Origin: JAIBJN01 sp963775395
Lineage (GTDB): Bacteria; Actinomycetota; Thermoleophilia; Gaiellales; Gaiellaceae
Reading direction: 5' to 3'
Assembly (NCBI GenBank): GCA_963775395.1
Contig: CAVZIX010000006.1
Location: 114,604-178,603 of the forward strand
DNA: 64,000 nt
A program made the translations under genes and the position numbers. The first letter of the stretch is position 1. Every line of letters begins with the position of its first letter. The notes under the pieces are model-generated. The model made no database searches and had not been told where the DNA came from. It worked only from the letters and a program-made list of their open reading frames with translations. Positions 58,625-64,000 of the stretch are shown here, one piece after another.

Positions 58625-59697
58625 TCGACCTCCGCACGGACACGCTCACGCAGCCGACTCAGGCGATGCGACGGGCGATCGCCGAGGCTGTCGTCGGGGA
58701 CGAGCAGAAGCGCGAGGACCCGACCGTAATCGCGCTCGAGGAGCGCGGTGCGGCGCTGCTCGGCCAGGAGGAGGCTGTCTTCGTCCCGACGGCGACGATG
58801 GCGAACCAGATCGCCCTGCGCGTGCTCTCCGAGCCCGGGGACGAGGTGCTCGCCGAGGAGCTCGCGCACATCTTCCGCTACGAGCTGGGTGGGCCGGCCG
58901 TGCACTCCGGGCTCGTGATGAAGTCGATCCGCACCGAGGACGGGCGCTTCGGCCCCGAGCAGGTGCGCGACGTGATCAACCCGCCCGCCGACCTGCACAT
59001 GGCGCCGACCACGGTGCTGTGCCTCGAGAACACCCACAATGCCGGCGGCGGCCGCGTCTGGCCGCTCGCGCAGGTGCGCGAGGTCGTCGCCGAGGCGAGG
59101 GCTCACGGTCTCTCCGTGCACCTGGACGGCGCCCGCCTCATGAACGCCTCAGTCGCAAGCGGCACGCCGGCCGCCGACTACGGGCGCGAGTTCGACACGG
59201 TTGCTCTCTGCCTCTCCAAGGGGCTCGGATGCCCGCTCGGCGCGCTCGTCGCCGGCTCGAGGGAGCGCATGGCGAAGGCTCGCCGGTTCAAGCACCTCTT
59301 CGGCGGCGCGATGCGCCAGGCCGGGATCGTCGCGGCGGCCGGGCTCTACGCGCTCGACCACCACGTCCAGCGGCTCGACGACGACCACGCCAACGCCAGG
59401 CGCCTGGCCGAGGGCCTGGTGGCGGCCGGGCTGCCGGTGGATCTCGAGCAGGTGGAGACGAACTTCGTGCTCCTCGACGCCGGAGCGCTCGGGCTGGGCG
59501 CCGACGAGGCTGTGGCGCGCATGCGCGCCGGCGGCGTGCTCGTCTCCTTCGCGTCCCGCCGGAACGTCCTGCGCGCCGTCACGCACCTCGATGTTTCTGC
59601 GGAGGACGTCGAGCGCGCTATCGAGCTGATCCCGCAGTCGCTGGCCGGCGCGCCGCGCGTCGCCGACCTGGCCGCGGACGCGCCGACCCCCTATTAG
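58621..59697 (+). CDS. threonine aldolase family enzyme
   Basis: PLP enzyme that splits L-threonine or allo-threonine into glycine and acetaldehyde. The 358 residues show IDLRTDTLTQPTQAMRRAIA, GQEEAVFVPTATMANQIAL, the LENTHNAGGGRVWPL loop, VHLDGARLMNASVASG and the PLP Lys in ALCLSKGLGCPLGALVAG. GTG overlaps the MFS stop (GTGA). Low- or allo-specificity is not predictable. It could feed glycine to the gcv system. Confidence 0.92.
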   Translation: MIDLRTDTLTQPTQAMRRAIAEAVVGDEQKREDPTVIALEERGAALLGQEEAVFVPTATMANQIALRVLSEPGDEVLAEELAHIFRYELGGPAVHSGLVMKSIRTEDGRFGPEQVRDVINPPADLHMAPTTVLCLENTHNAGGGRVWPLAQVREVVAEARAHGLSVHLDGARLMNASVASGTPAADYGREFDTVALCLSKGLGCPLGALVAGSRERMAKARRFKHLFGGAMRQAGIVAAAGLYALDHHVQRLDDDHANARRLAEGLVAAGLPVDLEQVETNFVLLDAGALGLGADEAVARMRAGGVLVSFASRRNVLRAVTHLDVSAEDVERAIELIPQSLAGAPRVADLAADAPTPY

Positions 59698-59842
59698 CAG
59701 CACCTCCGAGAGGAAAACCACTTTCCCTTCCGCCGCGTAGTGGCGGTCGGGGGAGAAGGGAGGCAACGGGACCGCGTTCAGCGCGGCACGAGCCGCACTT
59801 CGCCCGTCGCAGTAGTCGAAGTCATTCCCTGGAGGAGGAGAG

Positions 59843-61351
59843 ATGAGTGCACATCGCAGGGGCCGGCGGCTGACGCTGCTGGCGATTCTCGCTGCGCTGG
59901 TCCTGCCGCAGGCGGCAGTGGCGCAGACGCCCGAGGTGCTCGACCCGGAGCTGGCTGTCCGCACGCTGACGCTGGGCCTGAGCCAGCCGACCGGGATGGC
60001 CTTCATCGGCGAGAACGACATCCTCGTCAACCAGAAGGCCAACGGACAGGTTCGCCGAGTGATCAACGGGGTCCTACAGACCGATCCCGTGCTCGACCTG
60101 GCCGTCAACTCGCAGTCCGAGCGCGGCCTGCTCGGCATGGCGCTCGACCGCAGGTTCCGCGTGAACGGCTGGGTGTACCTGTACTGGACGCAGAGCTCGA
60201 CGGGTGTCGACACGAACGTCAACGGCGAGGTCCCGCTGCTCGGCAACCGCGTCGACCGCTTCGTCTGGGACGGCTCGAAGCTGACGTTCGACCAGAACGT
60301 GATCATGCTGCGGGCCGCGCAGCCGGCGGTGCCGGCCGTGCCGGGCCCCGCTCAGAACGCCGCGGGGAACCACGACGGCGGCGTGCTTCGTGTCGGGCCC
60401 GACGGCAAGCTGTACATCTTCATCGGCGACACCGGCCGCCGCGGCTGGAACCAGAACCTCCGCTGCGGGCCGACGACGATCTACAACTGCCCGCCGGCAA
60501 CGCCGGTCGTCGACGACATCTTCGGCGGCCCGATGCCGGACAACGCCCACTTCACGGGCGTGGTCATCCGCGTCAACCCCGACGGCACGGCGCCTCGCTG
60601 GAACCCGTTCTACGACTACGGCGCGGAGGTCGGCGGCGAGGCCGGCGCGAACATCCAGAAGATCTTCGCGTACGGCTTCCGCAACGGCTACGGCATGGCC
60701 TTCGATCCCGTCGGCCACCGGCTGTGGGAGGCCGCGAACGGCGACGACACCTTCAGCGAGCTCGAGCTCGTCGAAGCCGGCCTGAACTCCGGCTGGATCC
60801 AGTTCATGGGCCCGGCGTCGCGCGTCTCGCAGTTCAAGACGATCGAGACGACGCCCGGTCCGACGTCGGATCCGTTCGCGCCGAACGGATACGTCGGCCT
60901 CCAGCAGAACCGCTGGCCGCCGTCGAACCTCGCCGACACGCCCGCCGAGGCGATGTCGCGCCTGCAGATGTATCCGGGCGCGCACTACAGCGACCCAGAG
61001 CTCTCGTGGGTCTACGAGGTCGGGCCGGCAGCGATCGGCTTCCTCGAGGGTAAGGGCCTCGGGAACGAGTACAAGAACAACCTGTTCATGGGCGGCTCGA
61101 GGAGCTTCCTCGAGGGCGGTCACCTCTTCCGTTTCGAGCTGACCAACAACCGCAAGGGCATCAAGGTCAGCGACCCGAGGCTGAACGACCTGGTCGCCGA
61201 CAACATCCACAAGTGGAACCTCGTCGAGAGCGAGAGCCTGCTCTTCGGCCGGAACTTCGGGATCGTCACCGAGATCATCACCGGCCCGAACGGCAACCTC
61301 TTCCTGCTCTCGAACCAGGCAGGCGCGATCTACGAGATCTACCGGCCCTAG
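59843..61351 (+). CDS. secreted glucose/sorbosone dehydrogenase-like protein
   Basis: A 502-residue exported protein with a signal peptide (RRLTLLAILAALVLPQAAVA). The rest matches the six-bladed GSDH/PQQ-dependent soluble glucose-dehydrogenase fold: QPTGMAFIGENDILVNQKAN, RGLLGMALDRRFRVNGWVYL, GNHDGGVLRVGPDGKLYIFI, FAYGFRNGYGMAFDPVGH, LWEAANGDDTFSELELVEAG. GNHDGG contains the likely catalytic His. Whether it binds PQQ is unknown. Start ATG with GGAGGAGGAGAG upstream. Ends before a strong terminator. Confidence 0.88.
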   Translation: MSAHRRGRRLTLLAILAALVLPQAAVAQTPEVLDPELAVRTLTLGLSQPTGMAFIGENDILVNQKANGQVRRVINGVLQTDPVLDLAVNSQSERGLLGMALDRRFRVNGWVYLYWTQSSTGVDTNVNGEVPLLGNRVDRFVWDGSKLTFDQNVIMLRAAQPAVPAVPGPAQNAAGNHDGGVLRVGPDGKLYIFIGDTGRRGWNQNLRCGPTTIYNCPPATPVVDDIFGGPMPDNAHFTGVVIRVNPDGTAPRWNPFYDYGAEVGGEAGANIQKIFAYGFRNGYGMAFDPVGHRLWEAANGDDTFSELELVEAGLNSGWIQFMGPASRVSQFKTIETTPGPTSDPFAPNGYVGLQQNRWPPSNLADTPAEAMSRLQMYPGAHYSDPELSWVYEVGPAAIGFLEGKGLGNEYKNNLFMGGSRSFLEGGHLFRFELTNNRKGIKVSDPRLNDLVADNIHKWNLVESESLLFGRNFGIVTEIITGPNGNLFLLSNQAGAIYEIYRP

Positions 61352-61372
61352 GGGCCTGCGGCAGGCAAGGAT

Positions 61373-61402
61373 GAGGGGCGCGGGACCAATCCCGCGCCCC
61401 TC
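61373..61402. terminator. strong bidirectional terminator
   Basis: A 13-base-pair perfect stem (GAGGGGCGCGGGA, loop CCAA, TCCCGCGCCCCTC) followed by GTTGTCTT. It lies between the GSDH-like and convergent permease genes. Confidence 0.8.
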
Positions 61403-61413
61403 GTTGTCTTCGG

Positions 61414-63993
61414 CTACTCGTACTGGAGCGCGCGGAGGACGTTCAGCTTCGCCGCGCGCCGCGCGGGCATGATCGCCGCCAGGATCCCGACGATCACGGC
61501 GATGATCGCAAAGACGATCAGCTGACCCCACGGGATCGAGAAGCGGACGTCGAATTCCTGCAGCGCCCGGGTGACGAGCGCGGCGAGGAAGATGCCGAGC
61601 GGAAGCCCGAGCGCGGCGCCGATCAGCGCGGTGATCACGCTCTCGTGCCGCACCATGCGCCGGGCCTGGCGCTTGGTCATCCCGACGGCGCGGAGCATTC
61701 CAAGCTCGCGCGTCCGCTCGTACACCGAGAGAACGAGCGTGTTGACCATGCCGAAGATGCTCACGATCACGGACAGGGCGAGCAGGACGTAGAGCATGAT
61801 GAGGAACTGGTTGAAGTCCTCGTCCTGCTGCGTGATCCAGTCCGCGCGCGTCTGCACCTTTGCGTCGGGGAAGTCCGCGGTCGCCGCCGTGAGCGACTCG
61901 GTGGCCGCATCGCTCGGGCCGCCCGTCGTGTTCACGAACGTGAACTGGTTCCGCGGGCGGTCGTACGCAGAGTCGAAGGTCTCGGTCGTCACGGACACGC
62001 CACCGAGTAGCGGGTAGAAGGGCGGCGGCTCGTAGAGGCCGACGACCTGCTGCTCGAGCGTCTCGCCCGACGGTGTGAGGACGCTGATCGTGTCGCCGAC
62101 GGCGATGTCGTGGTCCTCGGCGAACTTCGAATCGACGATGGCCTGGTCGTTGGTGAGGTTCTGGACGACCGAGTCGTCGCCTTCCTTCCAGTCGAAGTTG
62201 TAGGTCTGGAGGATGGTCTGCGGGTCGATGCCGGTCACGTACGTGGACGCATCGTCGACCTTGCCGAGATCCGAGCGCACGTTCGCGACGACCTCGGCGT
62301 CGGGGGAACCGGCGACCGCATCGCCCGCCGCCGCGACGAAGGGGGTGAACCCGTCCTGGGCGGTGACGACGTAGTCGGCTGCCACCTGGTCTTCGATGGC
62401 CTCGCGGTTCGACGCCTTCATCCCGTTGGCGAGCACCGCGACGAAGGTCACGAGCGCGATCCCGATCATCAGCGCCGCCGCCGTGGAGGCAGTTCGGCCG
62501 GGGTTCCGCACGGAGTTCCCGCGCGCGAGCTTCCCGGCGGCGCCCCCGATCGCCCGCGCCGGGAGACCGACGACCGCGGCCAGCGGCCGGACGAGACGCG
62601 AGGAGATCATGGCCACGCCGATGAACAGCAGGATCACGCCGCCCGCGATGGAGAGCAGCCGCGAGGCGGTGTCCAGGTCGTCCTTGAACATCGAGTAGCC
62701 GAGCAGGAAGAGCGAGAGCCCGATCACTGCGACGGCGATGTACGGGACGAAGGGCGACAGCCGCGACTTCGGCAGGGTGTAGCCCTCGCGCACCGCCGCG
62801 ATCGGCGGCACCCGCGTCGCGCGGATGGCCGGGAAGAGCCCCGCGACGAGCGTGATGATCGTGCCGACGAGCAGCGAGACGACGATCGTGCGCGTGGCGT
62901 AGACCATGTTCGCGGTCGGGAGCTCGAGATCGAGAGCCTTGAAGAGCTCGTTCAGCCCGAGGGCCAGGCCGAAGCCCACGAACAGGCCGATCACCGAAGC
63001 GATGATCCCGATTGTGAGCGCCTCGACGATCACCGACCAGAGGATCTGGCGGCGGGAGGCGCCGACGGTGCGCATGGTTGCGAACTCACGAGTTCGCTGC
63101 GCGACCGTGATGGAGAGCGTGTTGAAGATGACGAACGCGCCGACGAAGAGCGCGATGCCGGCGAACGCGAGCAGGAAGTACTCGATGAAGCTCGTGAACT
63201 CACTGATCTCGTCCTTGTCCTCCTGCGCCTCGACCGCGCCGGAGCGAACCTGCGCGTCGGCAGGGAGAATCGGCTGGATCTCGTCGATGAGCTGCTCGGG
63301 CGTGGTGCCCTCGACTCCGGCGACGGAGATGGAGTCGACCTGGCCCTCGCGGTCGAGGAGCGCCTGCGCCGTCGGGAGGTCGAAGATGGCGAACGTCGCG
63401 GTGCCGAGCGAGTCGACGTCGCCGAACTTGGCGATCCCCGTGATCTCGAACTCCTGCTTCGGCTGGATCGTGGCGATCTCGATCTTGTTGCCGACCTCAT
63501 AGCCTTCGCGGTCGGCGGTCCCGGCGTCGATGACGACCTCGCCGTCGGCGTCAGCCCACGATCCCTCGACGAGGTTTAGCGGGTTGAACCGCTGCGCCTC
63601 GGGGCTCGGGTCGATCCCGAAACCCAGGCTGGGGGCGCCCTGCGTATTGATGGCCTTGCCGTCGGAGCCGATGATCTTCGTGTTCGTCTCGTCCGAGACG
63701 CTGCCACTCGCCGCCTCGACGTCCGGCAACGCGCTGACCTCGTCGACGAGCGACTCGTCGACGGGCGGCGCGGTGGCGGAGGTGCCCTGGAAGTCGATGT
63801 CGGCGCCCTTGCCGGAGACGACCACGTCCGTGCCCGCATACGACTCGTCGAAGATGGTCGAGAAGGCCTTGTCGATCGTGTCCGTGAGGACGTAGGTGCC
63901 GCTCATCATCGCGACGCCGAGGATGATCGCGAAGGCGGTGAGGATCGCCCGGAGCTTGCGCCCGAGCAGCCCCCTGAGCCCGACCCGGATCAC
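61414..63993 (-). CDS. ABC transporter permease (FtsX/MacB type)
   Basis: An 859-residue inner-membrane permease with two FtsX-like domains and large external loops. The N-terminal helix (LLGRKLRAILTAFAIILGVA) is followed by a soluble MacB-like domain, helices at about 265-400 (FVIFNTLSITVAQRTREFAT, MRTVGASRRQ), a central pair at about 420-470, a second loop domain, and C-terminal helices (about 735-850) with LSVYERTRELGMLRAVGMTK. The RTRExxxMRxxG coupling motif occurs twice. GTG at 63993 overlaps the stop of an upstream gene at the edge, expected to be the ATPase. Confidence 0.9.
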   Translation of the reverse strand: MIRVGLRGLLGRKLRAILTAFAIILGVAMMSGTYVLTDTIDKAFSTIFDESYAGTDVVVSGKGADIDFQGTSATAPPVDESLVDEVSALPDVEAASGSVSDETNTKIIGSDGKAINTQGAPSLGFGIDPSPEAQRFNPLNLVEGSWADADGEVVIDAGTADREGYEVGNKIEIATIQPKQEFEITGIAKFGDVDSLGTATFAIFDLPTAQALLDREGQVDSISVAGVEGTTPEQLIDEIQPILPADAQVRSGAVEAQEDKDEISEFTSFIEYFLLAFAGIALFVGAFVIFNTLSITVAQRTREFATMRTVGASRRQILWSVIVEALTIGIIASVIGLFVGFGLALGLNELFKALDLELPTANMVYATRTIVVSLLVGTIITLVAGLFPAIRATRVPPIAAVREGYTLPKSRLSPFVPYIAVAVIGLSLFLLGYSMFKDDLDTASRLLSIAGGVILLFIGVAMISSRLVRPLAAVVGLPARAIGGAAGKLARGNSVRNPGRTASTAAALMIGIALVTFVAVLANGMKASNREAIEDQVAADYVVTAQDGFTPFVAAAGDAVAGSPDAEVVANVRSDLGKVDDASTYVTGIDPQTILQTYNFDWKEGDDSVVQNLTNDQAIVDSKFAEDHDIAVGDTISVLTPSGETLEQQVVGLYEPPPFYPLLGGVSVTTETFDSAYDRPRNQFTFVNTTGGPSDAATESLTAATADFPDAKVQTRADWITQQDEDFNQFLIMLYVLLALSVIVSIFGMVNTLVLSVYERTRELGMLRAVGMTKRQARRMVRHESVITALIGAALGLPLGIFLAALVTRALQEFDVRFSIPWGQLIVFAIIAVIVGILAAIMPARRAAKLNVLRALQYE

Positions 63994-64000
63994 AGCTTGC
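63990..64000 (-). CDS. 3' end of an upstream gene, partial
   Basis: The minus-strand bases before the permease read K-L-stop, with the TGA overlapping the permease GTG (GTGA). By comparison with other FtsX-type transporters this is probably the C-terminus of the ABC ATP-binding subunit, but only three codons are visible. Confidence 0.3.

Noticed and set aside
1..64000. CRISPR arrays, tRNA or rRNA genes
   Set aside because: No regularly spaced repeats of the right length, and no tRNA or rRNA-like segments were seen on reading both strands.

Overview
The window is high-GC DNA (roughly 70 % by eye) with dense, often overlapping genes, many GTG and some TTG starts, and frequent 4-base ATGA/GTGA stop-start overlaps. 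The content points to an actinobacterium outside the classical Actinomycetia, plausibly Thermoleophilia (Gaiella/Solirubrobacter-like). Supporting clues are a division/cell-wall cluster with no ftsA, a MurE of the diaminopimelate type, one fused SecDF gene, split glycine-decarboxylase subunits (GcvPA/GcvPB) and queuosine genes (queA, tgt). This placement is inference; no rRNA or tRNA gene was seen.

Region 1 (1-7.8 kb) holds zinc-ribbon proteins, an aldehyde dehydrogenase, a lipoprotein, a 3-hydroxyacyl-CoA dehydrogenase, a GAF protein, and a translationally coupled set of exported protein, response regulator and sensor kinase. Region 2 (7.8-16.3 kb) is a tRNA-modification/secretion run: queA, tgt, yajC, secDF, then a coiled-coil protein, a UbiB-like kinase and a fused deaminase-glyoxalase protein. 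Region 3 (16.3-26 kb) is the most unusual part. It has a broken RTX-repeat exported protein, an orphan response regulator with altered pocket residues, and five tandem minus-strand paralogues of a secreted LVIVD-repeat beta-propeller-like protein. Every paralogue has its own signal peptide, strong ribosome-binding site and GC-rich 3' hairpin, and most have a recognisable promoter with a shared leader block. Two copies are intact, two have one frameshift, and one has about a dozen.

Region 4 (26-34.6 kb) is mixed metabolism: AzlCD amino-acid exporter, an AlkA-like glycosylase divergent from a CGNR regulator across a palindrome, hydantoinase A/B with a cupin, an ECF sigma factor coupled to an O6-alkylguanine methyltransferase, and a PfkB kinase. 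Region 5 (34.6-49.6 kb) is the complete dcw cluster: mraZ, rsmH, ftsL-like, ftsI, murE, murF, mraY, murD, ftsW, murG, murC, murB, ftsQ, ftsZ. MraZ boxes lie upstream of mraZ and a good sigma-70-type promoter precedes ftsZ.

Region 6 (49.6-64 kb) has the glycine cleavage operon gcvT-gcvH-gcvPA-gcvPB, coupled onward to HEAT-like, cupin and ankyrin genes. It continues with rlmN, a MarR-MFS-threonine aldolase operon with an operator over its start codon, a secreted glucose/sorbosone dehydrogenase-like protein and a large FtsX-type ABC permease at the right edge. No gap between genes exceeds 300 bases, and no CRISPR array, insertion sequence, tRNA or rRNA was found.
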